Shown in pieces: positions 8,079-16,507 of a stretch of 64,000 nt of DNA (positions within the stretch are counted from its first letter, which is position 1; the number at the start of each line of letters is the position of its first letter). This DNA comes from Niastella sp. (GTDB lineage: Bacteria; Bacteroidota; Bacteroidia; Chitinophagales; Chitinophagaceae). The stretch covers positions 115,832-179,831 of the forward strand of contig JAGIBF010000017.1 in assembly GCA_017744515.1 (NCBI GenBank), read 5' to 3'. The notes under the pieces were generated by a model. The model was not told where the DNA came from. It ran no database searches and saw only the letters and a program-made list of their open reading frames with translations. Position numbers and translations under genes: made by a program.

Positions 8079-9428
8079 TCATTTTTCCTGACCTGTCATC
8101 AGCTTTAGTGCCAATGCCTTTACAGGATCATTACCCCGCAGCAGGTCGGTAATAGAAGGCTGTACAACATGCCTGGGTATAATACCATGATCGCCTGATT
8201 GCCGGTTGATGCGAAAGGTCTCCGTGGAAATGTATGCCTGTATCTTCGTGTGTGGCAGCACTACATCAGTGGCTTCTCCAAAGATCAGGAATTTATTACC
8301 GCCCGATTCTTCCCCGATAAAAGTGGTCTGTTTACGATTCTCCAGGCAGGCGCTTACGATAGCCGAATTGGAAAAACTGCCGCCATTGATCAACACGAAT
8401 AAAGAGCCGCTGAAGTGATTGCTTTGCGGTTGCAGCAGTTTGGCCTCCTTGCCGCCCAATAAATAAGAAGTAGGCGCAGTAATGAGGTAGGAGAGAAGCT
8501 GCCGGCCCGGTTCAAAATCACCACCCTGGTTATCGCGCAGGTCCAGCAGGAGGCTCCGTATGCCATGTAATTTCAGTTGCCTGAATACACTATCGGTCAC
8601 TGGTTGGAATGACTGTTTGTATACCGATTGAAGCAATGAAGTATCAAAACTCTTAATGGTAAGAACGGCAGTCTTCGTAGCTGGTTTTTCTTCCAGTATA
8701 ATACCCCGCGCTTCGCCAGTTTGCACAGACTGCTTTTGTTGTCGCAACAGGCGGATGCTATCCCTTGTCAACGCTGCCACTTCCTTATGAATTAGTTTGC
8801 CGTCGCTGCCTGTTAAGTCCATAGAGAAGGTTGCAGACTGACCAAAAGCATAACTGTAATAAGCGCCAAAGTAATGATTGAGTATCCACAGCGGATAAGT
8901 CTGGTTACGCCCATCCCTGATCTGACGCTTCAGCAGTTGCGCAACGATAGCTGATGTTTCTTTGCCGTTAATGCTGGTGATGATTGCACCCGGTTGGATA
9001 CTGTTATCAGTAGAGTTGTTTTCAGTAATGTAGAGCTTGCCTTTAATGTATACTACTGAAAAAGGCAGAAAGCGCCCCTGCGTACCGTTGTATGCCATTG
9101 ACTGTTCACTGGGCAAAAGCATGGTATGACCATCGCAGATCTTTTCATTAAGTAAGCTGATAAGCCCAAGAAACTCTTGTTCCTGCATAGGTCCTATAAT
9201 GGCCCGGTTCAGACTATCTAAAAAAGAGTTGAATTTGTCTTTAGTGGTGTAATGGTATAAGTTAGGGTGAATGCTGTCGAGCTTCGTGTTGAGAAATTGT
9301 AAATCCGCCTTCAGCTGATCGGCGGAATAGGAGCGTGCAGGATTATAAGGAGTTTCTTGCCCGGAGGATAATAGTACAATCATTTGTAGCACGAAGAAGC
9401 AATAAATAGCCCGGATCCGGTTTTTCAT
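8079..9428 (-). CDS. S41 family (C-terminal processing type) peptidase, exported
   Basis: A 449-aa protein with signal peptide (MKNRIRAIYCFFVLQMIVLLSS). A helical N-terminal segment (about residues 30-110) is followed by a PDZ-like part (GAIITSINGKETSA). The tail-specific protease core has LLLDLRDNQGGDFEPG, then the catalytic region LINGGSFSNSAIVSA and FIGEESGG. S41 enzymes use a Ser-Lys or similar dyad to cut C-termini of secreted or misfolded proteins. This low-identity 'S41 family' type is common in several copies in Chitinophagaceae. It is transcribed first in the minus-strand set and is divergent from the endonuclease gene at 9505. Confidence 0.82.
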   Translation of the reverse strand: MKNRIRAIYCFFVLQMIVLLSSGQETPYNPARSYSADQLKADLQFLNTKLDSIHPNLYHYTTKDKFNSFLDSLNRAIIGPMQEQEFLGLISLLNEKICDGHTMLLPSEQSMAYNGTQGRFLPFSVVYIKGKLYITENNSTDNSIQPGAIITSINGKETSAIVAQLLKRQIRDGRNQTYPLWILNHYFGAYYSYAFGQSATFSMDLTGSDGKLIHKEVAALTRDSIRLLRQQKQSVQTGEARGIILEEKPATKTAVLTIKSFDTSLLQSVYKQSFQPVTDSVFRQLKLHGIRSLLLDLRDNQGGDFEPGRQLLSYLITAPTSYLLGGKEAKLLQPQSNHFSGSLFVLINGGSFSNSAIVSACLENRKQTTFIGEESGGNKFLIFGEATDVVLPHTKIQAYISTETFRINRQSGDHGIIPRHVVQPSITDLLRGNDPVKALALKLMTGQEK

Positions 9429-9504
9429 TCAACTAACATACTGAATATTTCAGAAACCTTTTGTAGAATAACTTAATATTGCCCACGCAAATTCATCGCA
9501 CGGT

Positions 9505-10305
9505 ATGATCTCAAAAAAGCTGTTAGTCCCATTCCTTTTAGTACTGGCCTCCTGCAGTGTACAAAAAAAGTCAGGCGCGTCAACCAATAAGCAGGAACTC
9601 GCCATCATGAGCTACAATATACACCATGCCAATCCGCCTTCAAAAGCCGGTGTTATCGACATAGATGCCATTGCGGCCGTCATCAACAAGCAGAAACCCG
9701 ATGTCGTAATGCTGCAGGAAGTGGATGTCAATACCAAACGCGCTGGCATGAATGAAGCAGTGACCCTCGCAGAGAAAACAAAAATGAACTTCTACTTCGC
9801 CAAAGCGATCGATCACGATGGCGGCGATTACGGCGTAGCCATCTTGTCCCGTTACCCTTTATCGGGCGGCACTACACATAAATTGCCTACTGCTGCCGGT
9901 ACCAACGGCGAGCCAAGGGTGCTGGCAACGGCCCATATAGAGCTCAATGGTAAAAAGATTACCATAGCCTGCACGCACATGGATGCCCAACGCAACGATA
10001 CCAACCGCCTGCTGCAGATCAATGCTATTGTAGATATACTGCAAAAAGAAACCAATCCCGTTATTCTGGCAGGCGACCTCAATGCGGCACCCGGTGGCGC
10101 AGTCATCGACATCCTCGATAAGCACTTTACCCGCACCTGCATACAAGGCTGCGGCTTCACCATACCACAGATCAATCCCACCAAAACAATCGACTTCATT
10201 GCCTGGAAGCCAACCGGCAGCTTTAGGGTCTTATCACACACGGTCATCGACGAGCAATATGCTTCCGATCATTTACCCGTAATGGCCACGCTGAAACTTC
10301 AGTAA
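9505..10305 (+). CDS. Endonuclease/exonuclease/phosphatase-fold lipoprotein
   Basis: A 266-aa protein with the lipoprotein signal MISKKLLVPFLLVLASC (lipidated Cys17), so it should sit in an outer or inner membrane facing the periplasm. The EEP fold is shown by MSYNIHHA (N-terminal Asn), VVMLQEVD (metal-binding Glu), CTHMDAQ (His), ILAGDLNAAPGG (Asp/Asn) and ASDHLPV (catalytic Asp-His). Relatives are nucleases, sphingomyelinases and inositol phosphatases. The extracytoplasmic site favours scavenging of phosphodiesters or nucleic acid, but the substrate cannot be assigned. Confidence 0.88.
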   Translation: MISKKLLVPFLLVLASCSVQKKSGASTNKQELAIMSYNIHHANPPSKAGVIDIDAIAAVINKQKPDVVMLQEVDVNTKRAGMNEAVTLAEKTKMNFYFAKAIDHDGGDYGVAILSRYPLSGGTTHKLPTAAGTNGEPRVLATAHIELNGKKITIACTHMDAQRNDTNRLLQINAIVDILQKETNPVILAGDLNAAPGGAVIDILDKHFTRTCIQGCGFTIPQINPTKTIDFIAWKPTGSFRVLSHTVIDEQYASDHLPVMATLKLQ

Positions 10306-10498
10306 TACCTCGCCCCGACCTGCTATATTAACTTTAGTTTAATTATTCTAAACCGGATACCCGCTTTGGCAAACTACTCTATGTTTGCCACGCATTATTT
10401 TATAGTTGTATCCGTACCGCACCTCTGCACCAGGAAACACAGTATCCTTCAATTCCAAACACACAAAATCACGTCACGGAAACAAACCGGAAAAAGTT

Positions 10499-13400
10499 AT
10501 GAGAAAAACTTTACTCATTATTGCTTGCTTTATCCTGGGCGCAGCAGGCCGCCTGAGTGCCCAGACACTCGTTCACTACTGGAATTTCAACACCTTCGAT
10601 ACGGAGGCCAACCACGTGGCGCCCACGTACACAGCAGGTGGCGCTAATCTGGCCTACATAGCAGGCGGTTCCAGTGCCAACGATTACCAGAATGGTACAG
10701 GGCAGAACTTCAACGTACAGAACCTCAACGCCCGCAATGGCGATGCGTCAGGCAACCACCTGCGCATCAACAACCCCATCGGCGCGACCCTTATCTTCTC
10801 ATTACCTACTACCGGTTTTCAGGATGTGGTGCTTAAATACGCCACCCGCCGTTCCGGCTCAGGTGCAGGCACACAGGAAATAGCCTATACCGTAGATGGC
10901 ACAAACTATATCGCATTCACCACCATTGCTCCCAACAATGGCGATCCTACATTACAGACTTTTGATTTCAGTGCCATTACCGCAGCAGATAACAACCCCA
11001 ACTTTAAAGTACGGGTTACTTTCCTGTTGGGAAGCGGTGGCGATGTAGGCAATAACCGCTTCGACAACGTTACCCTCGAAGGGGCACCCGCCGGAGCTGA
11101 TGTATTGCCACCTTCTGTAAACTTTACCCCGGCTAATGGAGCCATTGATCTGGGTATAAACACAGCACCCGCCATCACCTTCAATGAAGAGGTGCGTAAA
11201 GTCGACAACAGCCCCATCACCAATGCCAACGCGGCTGAGCTGGTGGTATTCAAACTCAACAACGCAAGCGGCGCTGATGTGCCGTTTACTGCCACCTTTG
11301 CTGCCAATACCATCACCATTACACCATCGGCAGCACTGGCCAACAACCAGCAATATTATGTGGCCCTTAAAGCAGGTGTAGTAGAAGACTTCAGCAACAA
11401 TGCTGTAGCAACTATACAATCAGCTTCCTTCAATACCATTGCCACGCAAACTACATTCAATCCTGGTGATCTGCTTTTCGTCGGTTACCAGATGAATGCA
11501 GTGCCCAACGATGACCGCATTGCGTTTGTAACCTTTGTAAACATCCTGCCTGGCACCAGGATCAACTTTACCGATGCCAAATACACTACCAGTGTGCCTG
11601 CACAATGTGCTGGCGGTATCGTATGGACTGCACCTGCAGGCGGCGTAGCTGCCCGTACCGTAGTGACTATCAATAACGATGCTGGTACGGCCAACATTGG
11701 CACCATTACCGGCAGCACTTTTGGTCTCAGCGCCAATGGAGATCAGATTATTGTATATACCGGCACACCCGCAGCACCACAATATATTACAGCCCTCAGC
11801 TCCAACGCATGGCTGGCTACCAACACAAGCTGCAGTGGTAGCTTCTCCAGGCTCCCTGCAACATTGACTGATGGCGTGAGTTCTATCAACCTGAGCACAG
11901 CGCCCGGCAACACAGCTGGTAATACGGTGAATGCATATTATACTGGTACATTGACAGGTGCAGCAGCTACAGTAAAAGCCCTGGTGGCCAACCCGGCCAA
12001 CTGGGCTGGTACCGCCTCCGGCACACCGGCTCAATCATGGCCGGGCTGGAATACCCCCGGCAACCCCGGTGGCAGCAACACGACCGTTGGTTTCAACAGT
12101 GCGGTGCTTTCTGTATCAGAAGCAGCAGGTACAGCTACGGTGCAAATTAAATTGACCAACCCGGCTACTGCTTCAGTAGACCTGGTGGTAAAAGGCACTC
12201 CGTTCAGCACGGCAGGTGCCAGCGATTTTACGCTGATTACAAAGACCCTGCACTTCACGGCAGACAGCAACAGCACACAAACCATTACCATACCGATCAA
12301 TGACGATGCGGCCAACGAACAGGACGAATACTTCATCCTGAGCCTGGAAAACCCCACAGGTCTTTCCATCACCGGCAACCAGTTCATGACGGTATACATC
12401 AGGGACAATGATCGCAAAGCGCCTGTTCCTACTAAGCAGATCGAACTCAACTACGTGGGTAGCTATGATCCTTCCGGCAGCAGCAATGCCAGCACAGAGA
12501 TCGTAGCATATGATTCTGCTTCTAAGCGCCTCTTTGTGATCAGCGCCCTGCAGAACAGGCTCGATATTGCCGACTTCTCCAAACCAGATTCCATCAAGCC
12601 CATTACTTCCATAGACATGGTGCCTTTTGGTGGTATCACCAGTGTTGCGGTACGCAATGGCCTGGTAGTGGTAGCAGCGCCCAACGTTGTTAAGCAGCAG
12701 AACGGCTCAGTGATCTTCTTCAATACCGATGGTGTATTCCAAAAGCAGGTTACAGTAGGTGCCCTGCCCGACATGGTGACCTTTACACCCGATGGCAAAA
12801 CCATCATGGTAGCCAATGAAGGAGAGCCCAACGATTCCTATACGGTAGATCCGGAAGGTTCCATCAGTATCATCGATATCTCCGGTGGTATCGCTGGCCT
12901 CACACAAAACCATGTTACCACCCTCGACTTCACGGCTTTCAATGCGCAAACAACTGCCCTCGTGGCAGCCGGTGTACGCAGGGGAAATCCTGTCACCACT
13001 CTGTCGCAGAATTTTGAACCCGAGTATATCACCATCACACCTGACTCCAAAAAAGCATGGGTGATCCTGCAGGAAGCCAACGCCTTCGCAGTAGTAGACA
13101 TCGTAACCAAAAAGATCACGGAAGTATGGCCCCTGGGCAAAAAAGACCATAGCCTTCCCGGCAACGGCTTCGATGCCTCCGACAGAGGGGAGATTCACAT
13201 TGCCAACTGGCCGGTGAAAGGCCTCTACATGCCCGATGGCATTGCCAACTATACGGTGAATGGCGTTACCTACATCGTAGGAGCCAACGAAGGCGACGAC
13301 CGCGAGTACAGCGCCTTCAACGAAAGAGTGCGCGTGAACGCAGCTGCTTACAAGTTGGATTCTGTAGCCTTCCCCAATGCCAAAGAGTTGAAAGACGATA

Positions 13401-15049
13401 ATAACCTCGGTCGTTTGAGGATCACTACCTCTTCCGGTGACACCGACGGCGACGGTGATTTCGACGAGATTCACCTGATCGGTGGTCGCTCTTTCGCCAT
13501 CTGGAATACCACTACCAAAGCAGTGACCTTCGATAGCAAGGACGACTTTGAACAATACCTGGCCAAAACGCCGGAGAATAATCCGCTGTTCAATACAGAC
13601 CACGAGAGCAATTCACGCAAGAGCCGCAGCTCTTCCAAAGGCCCCGAGCCGGAAGGGCTGGCCCTTGCAGCGATCGAAGGCAAACAATATGCATTCATAG
13701 GCCTCGAAAGACAGGGTGGGGTAATGGTATACGATATCACCGATCCTGCTGATGTGAAATTCGTGGACTACAAAAACCCACGCAGCACAGCTACCTACGG
13801 TGGCGACAATGGCCCCGAAGGCATCATCCATATCTCCAATACCGCCAGCCCCGATGGCAGACATTATATCCTCGTGGCCAACGAGATCAGTGGCACCATC
13901 AGCATATACCGTTTGAACAATACCCCGGTGTTGACCCGCTATTACCAGGATATTGACGGAGATGGCTATGGCCGTCCGGAAGGTTCACGCCTTGCTGAAA
14001 AACAGCCGCTTGGTAGCTGGGTAACGAAAGGAGGCGATTGTGCTGATTGGGATGCTACCATATATCCCGGCGCTCCTGAATTGGCCAATGGTCGTGATGA
14101 CAACTGCAACGGGCTGGTAGACGAAGGCCTGCCCATGACACGCTACTACATGGACGTAGACCGCGATGGTTTCGGTCGCGATGAGAACTCCAAACTGTCG
14201 GCTATTCCGTTAGCTGGCCATGTGCTGGTAGGCGGCGATTGCGCTGATTATGATGCCACCATATATCCCGGCGCTCCTGAGCTGGCCAACGGTCGCGATG
14301 ACAACTGTAACGGTCAGGTAGATGAAGGCTTGCCCATGAAGCGCTACTATATGGACGTAGACCGCGATGGTTTCGGCCGCAATGAAAATTCTAAACTGTC
14401 AGCTATTCCGTTGGCAGGTCACGTACTGGTAGGCGGCGATTGTGCCGATTATGATGCTACCGTATATCCGGGCGCTCCTGAACTGGCCAACGGTCGTGAT
14501 GACAACTGTAATGGCCAGGTAGATGAAGGATTGCCAATGCTTACTTATTACCCTGATGTGGATAGAGATGGCTATGGCCGCAACGAGGGCGCAAGACAGT
14601 CGGCAATTCCCTTAGCTGGTTACGTGCTGGTAGGTGGTGATTGTCACGATTTCGATCCGAAGATCTATCCCGGTGCGCCGGAAGTGGAGAATGGTCGTGA
14701 TGACAATTGCAACGGCTTGATTGACGAACAGCTCATTACCATCACAGAAGGTGCTAATGAAAGTACCGGCAAACTGGCTACTGACATCAGCAATACAGAG
14801 AGTAAGCTGAATGTTATGGTAACGCCGATACCAAGCGATCGCGAATTCACCCTGTACCTCCAGGCAGGTGCGCCGCTGGAAAAAGTACGCATTCGTATTT
14901 ACGACCAGGTAGGAAGACTGGTAGAAGCAAGGGATAACCTGACGATCGGTAGCAGAATTCCTTTCGGTAGCAACTATGCCAAAGGACATTATATACTGGA
15001 AGCTGTACAGGGAAATAACAGAAAGCTGATCAAGCTTATCAGGTTGTAA
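10499..15049 (+). CDS. Large T9SS-exported 'choice-of-anchor I' beta-propeller protein with four MopE-like repeats
   Basis: A 1516-aa protein; ATG 10499 starts the signal peptide MRKTLLIIACFILGAAGRLSAQ. In order: an N-terminal lectin-like region (~25-200); an Ig-like Big_5 domain with PANGAIDLGINTAP (~205-315); a lamin-tail-like region (~320-520); a Calx-beta segment (~530-640, ending VYIRDNDR); a choice-of-anchor I propeller (~650-1140, with AFVVDIV and EGDDREY) of the alkaline-phosphatase-like type; four Cys-containing MopE-like repeats with DxDxDGxG calcium loops (~1147-1410); and a T9SS-type tail. It is probably a calcium-binding surface protein. An enzymatic role is unproven. A strong terminator follows at 15075. 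Confidence 0.85.
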   Translation: MRKTLLIIACFILGAAGRLSAQTLVHYWNFNTFDTEANHVAPTYTAGGANLAYIAGGSSANDYQNGTGQNFNVQNLNARNGDASGNHLRINNPIGATLIFSLPTTGFQDVVLKYATRRSGSGAGTQEIAYTVDGTNYIAFTTIAPNNGDPTLQTFDFSAITAADNNPNFKVRVTFLLGSGGDVGNNRFDNVTLEGAPAGADVLPPSVNFTPANGAIDLGINTAPAITFNEEVRKVDNSPITNANAAELVVFKLNNASGADVPFTATFAANTITITPSAALANNQQYYVALKAGVVEDFSNNAVATIQSASFNTIATQTTFNPGDLLFVGYQMNAVPNDDRIAFVTFVNILPGTRINFTDAKYTTSVPAQCAGGIVWTAPAGGVAARTVVTINNDAGTANIGTITGSTFGLSANGDQIIVYTGTPAAPQYITALSSNAWLATNTSCSGSFSRLPATLTDGVSSINLSTAPGNTAGNTVNAYYTGTLTGAAATVKALVANPANWAGTASGTPAQSWPGWNTPGNPGGSNTTVGFNSAVLSVSEAAGTATVQIKLTNPATASVDLVVKGTPFSTAGASDFTLITKTLHFTADSNSTQTITIPINDDAANEQDEYFILSLENPTGLSITGNQFMTVYIRDNDRKAPVPTKQIELNYVGSYDPSGSSNASTEIVAYDSASKRLFVISALQNRLDIADFSKPDSIKPITSIDMVPFGGITSVAVRNGLVVVAAPNVVKQQNGSVIFFNTDGVFQKQVTVGALPDMVTFTPDGKTIMVANEGEPNDSYTVDPEGSISIIDISGGIAGLTQNHVTTLDFTAFNAQTTALVAAGVRRGNPVTTLSQNFEPEYITITPDSKKAWVILQEANAFAVVDIVTKKITEVWPLGKKDHSLPGNGFDASDRGEIHIANWPVKGLYMPDGIANYTVNGVTYIVGANEGDDREYSAFNERVRVNAAAYKLDSVAFPNAKELKDDNNLGRLRITTSSGDTDGDGDFDEIHLIGGRSFAIWNTTTKAVTFDSKDDFEQYLAKTPENNPLFNTDHESNSRKSRSSSKGPEPEGLALAAIEGKQYAFIGLERQGGVMVYDITDPADVKFVDYKNPRSTATYGGDNGPEGIIHISNTASPDGRHYILVANEISGTISIYRLNNTPVLTRYYQDIDGDGYGRPEGSRLAEKQPLGSWVTKGGDCADWDATIYPGAPELANGRDDNCNGLVDEGLPMTRYYMDVDRDGFGRDENSKLSAIPLAGHVLVGGDCADYDATIYPGAPELANGRDDNCNGQVDEGLPMKRYYMDVDRDGFGRNENSKLSAIPLAGHVLVGGDCADYDATVYPGAPELANGRDDNCNGQVDEGLPMLTYYPDVDRDGYGRNEGARQSAIPLAGYVLVGGDCHDFDPKIYPGAPEVENGRDDNCNGLIDEQLITITEGANESTGKLATDISNTESKLNVMVTPIPSDREFTLYLQAGAPLEKVRIRIYDQVGRLVEARDNLTIGSRIPFGSNYAKGHYILEAVQGNNRKLIKLIRL
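13936..14735 (+). repeat. Four tandem ~201-bp MopE-like (putative metal-binding) repeats inside a CDS
   Basis: Each unit encodes about 67 residues starting YY.D.D.DG.GR, then GGDC, a YPGAPE motif and NGRDDNCNG..DEGLPM. Units begin near 13938, 14139, 14340 and 14541. Units 2 and 3 are nearly identical in DNA, which points to recent duplication. The acidic loops and conserved cysteines fit calcium binding stabilised by disulfides. Confidence 0.88.
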
Positions 15050-15074
15050 GCAAAAGTCTGAATACATTTTATAC

Positions 15075-15110
15075 AAGAGGCCGCCTTCCAATAAGGCGGC
15101 CTCTTTTTAT
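15075..15110 (+). terminator. Rho-independent terminator of the 1516-aa protein gene
   Basis: The stem GAGGCCGCCTT (from 15077) pairs with AAGGCGGCCTC across a short loop and is followed by TTTTT. It separates the surface-protein gene from the toxin-antitoxin operon. Confidence 0.88.
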
Positions 15111-15201
15111 GCCTGTGCATGGTAAACATATTAAAAAATTATTTTTGGTGACTTCTCTTATTAAGTTTAAATTTACACCATGATTAGTAAATTATTATAC
15201 T

Positions 15202-15786
15202 ATGGCTAAAAGCACTAAATCCAATAAGCAAGGTCCTAAACCGCCTGCCAAAAAAGCTCCAGTAAAGAATTATCCCACTAATGATGCCCCTGCACAGAGT
15301 GTCAATGAGCCTGATGTTGCCTATAGCTATGGCAAGCAGGTAGTTGCTGCTGCTTTGCCTGTCAGTAGCGTATTGCCAATTCTCTCTGCGGCCAGCAAAA
15401 AGCCCGAAAGCCAAATGACGCCCCTTGAAATGATGGATATTGCCCGTGCCGGCATCTCCAAAAAAGACCTCGAAGCTTTCAAAGAAAAAACTGCCCTCGA
15501 CTACGATAAATTGGCTATTGCCCTGGCAGTCACCAGGGCTACCCTCATCAATAAAAAAGGCGATGAAAAATTCAATACTTCCCTCAGTGAGCGCATCGTT
15601 GATCTCGCCAATATTTACTCCTACGGCTATGAGGTCTTTGAAGATGAAGCCCGCTTCAATCAATGGATGCTCCGCCCCAATATGGCATTGGGCGGCCAGG
15701 CTCCCTACGATCTGATCGATAACCAATTTGGCCGCGAAGAAGTCCGCGATATCATAGGCCGCCTCGATTACGGCGTTTACTCTTAA
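15202..15786 (+). CDS. Antitoxin of RES/Xre type II toxin-antitoxin system (Xre/MbcA/ParS toxin-binding domain)
   Basis: A 194-aa protein. Residues 1-50 are a Lys/Pro/Ala-rich, probably disordered leader. About 75-135 is a degenerate Xre-like helix-turn-helix (ISKKDLEAF..YDKLAIALAVTRATL). About 140-194 is the toxin-binding (DUF2384) domain: SERIVDLANIYSYGYEVFED, PNMALGGQAPYDLI and the C-terminal GRLDYGVYS, which normally plugs the toxin active site. The toxin gene starts 8 bp downstream, the standard order for this family. It should bind and repress its own promoter in the AT-rich stretch 15120-15200. Confidence 0.92.
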   Translation: MAKSTKSNKQGPKPPAKKAPVKNYPTNDAPAQSVNEPDVAYSYGKQVVAAALPVSSVLPILSAASKKPESQMTPLEMMDIARAGISKKDLEAFKEKTALDYDKLAIALAVTRATLINKKGDEKFNTSLSERIVDLANIYSYGYEVFEDEARFNQWMLRPNMALGGQAPYDLIDNQFGREEVRDIIGRLDYGVYS

Positions 15787-15794
15787 TCCTACCC

Positions 15795-16253
15795 ATGATC
15801 GTATACAGAGTTGGCAGAACAAAATATGCCAGAGATCTTACTGGAGAAGGTGCTCGCCTGCATGGCGGGCGCTGGAATCATAAACTTATTCCCTGTATTT
15901 ATACTTCCGAAAGCCGTTCGTTGGCTACGCTGGAATACTCCGTTAATATTAATATTGAAGATATTCCCCGCTCACTGAGTATCACAACCTTTGAGATACC
16001 AGATTATTGGATACTCCAGGTAAGAATGGCAGATCTGCCTGGTGATTGGATGCAGGTGCCGGCTCCGGCATCCACCAAAGACTTTGGTACCCGCCTCTTA
16101 AAAACTGCAGACTATCCGGTGCTTAGGTTCCCTTCTATAATAGTTCCTAATGAGTACAATTATATTTTAAACCCGCTTCATGCGGCCATTGACAGCATAG
16201 AGATCACCAGCGTAAAAGATTTTCTGTATGATGTGCGTATTAAGCGTATGTGA
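15795..16253 (+). CDS. RES-domain toxin (NAD+ phosphorylase/ADP-ribosyltransferase fold)
   Basis: A 152-aa protein of full family length. The RES-domain signature residues are present: Arg and Gly in LHGGRWNHK, the Ser in YTSESRSLATLE and the Glu of that same segment. Characterised RES toxins (for example MbcT, Res) degrade NAD+, with or without phosphate, and stall growth until neutralised by the cognate Xre antitoxin. It overlaps no other gene and is followed by an AT-rich spacer. The pairing with an intact antitoxin suggests a functional module. Confidence 0.93.
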   Translation: MIVYRVGRTKYARDLTGEGARLHGGRWNHKLIPCIYTSESRSLATLEYSVNINIEDIPRSLSITTFEIPDYWILQVRMADLPGDWMQVPAPASTKDFGTRLLKTADYPVLRFPSIIVPNEYNYILNPLHAAIDSIEITSVKDFLYDVRIKRM

Positions 16254-16458
16254 TTAAGTGCCTATCTTGATGTATGTTTCCTGTCTTATTCTCCAGACGT
16301 ATGTTTTATCCTTAATATGGATAAATACATTGATCAATTGGCTATATCTTAGCTGCTTATTGATATAAACAATACTGTTATTGTTATACCTGCCTGTGGT
16401 AGATTATTGTCGTCGTTTTGATACGTTCATAAAAAACTGAATGATTCCCGCTTAATAC

Positions 16459-16477
16459 CTGCCGGATTATCCGGCAG
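16459..16477. promoter_or_regulatory. Perfect palindrome upstream of the 714-aa gene
   Basis: CTGCCGGATTATCCGGCAG is an 8-bp perfect stem around a TTA loop, 30 bp before the ATG at 16508. There is no T-tract, so it is a weak terminator candidate; an operator or 5'-UTR hairpin is equally possible. Confidence 0.4.
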
Positions 16478-16507
16478 TAACATTATTTGTTAATCATTCC
16501 TACTTTT

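Noticed and set aside
12707..13603. 298-codon open frame antisense to the 1516-aa surface protein
   Set aside because: A by-product of third-position codon bias in the real gene; no domain or signal peptide.
13936..14735. Possible CRISPR-like array from the regular repeat spacing
   Set aside because: The 201-bp units are in frame within a gene and encode a known protein repeat; there are no unique spacers or cas genes.
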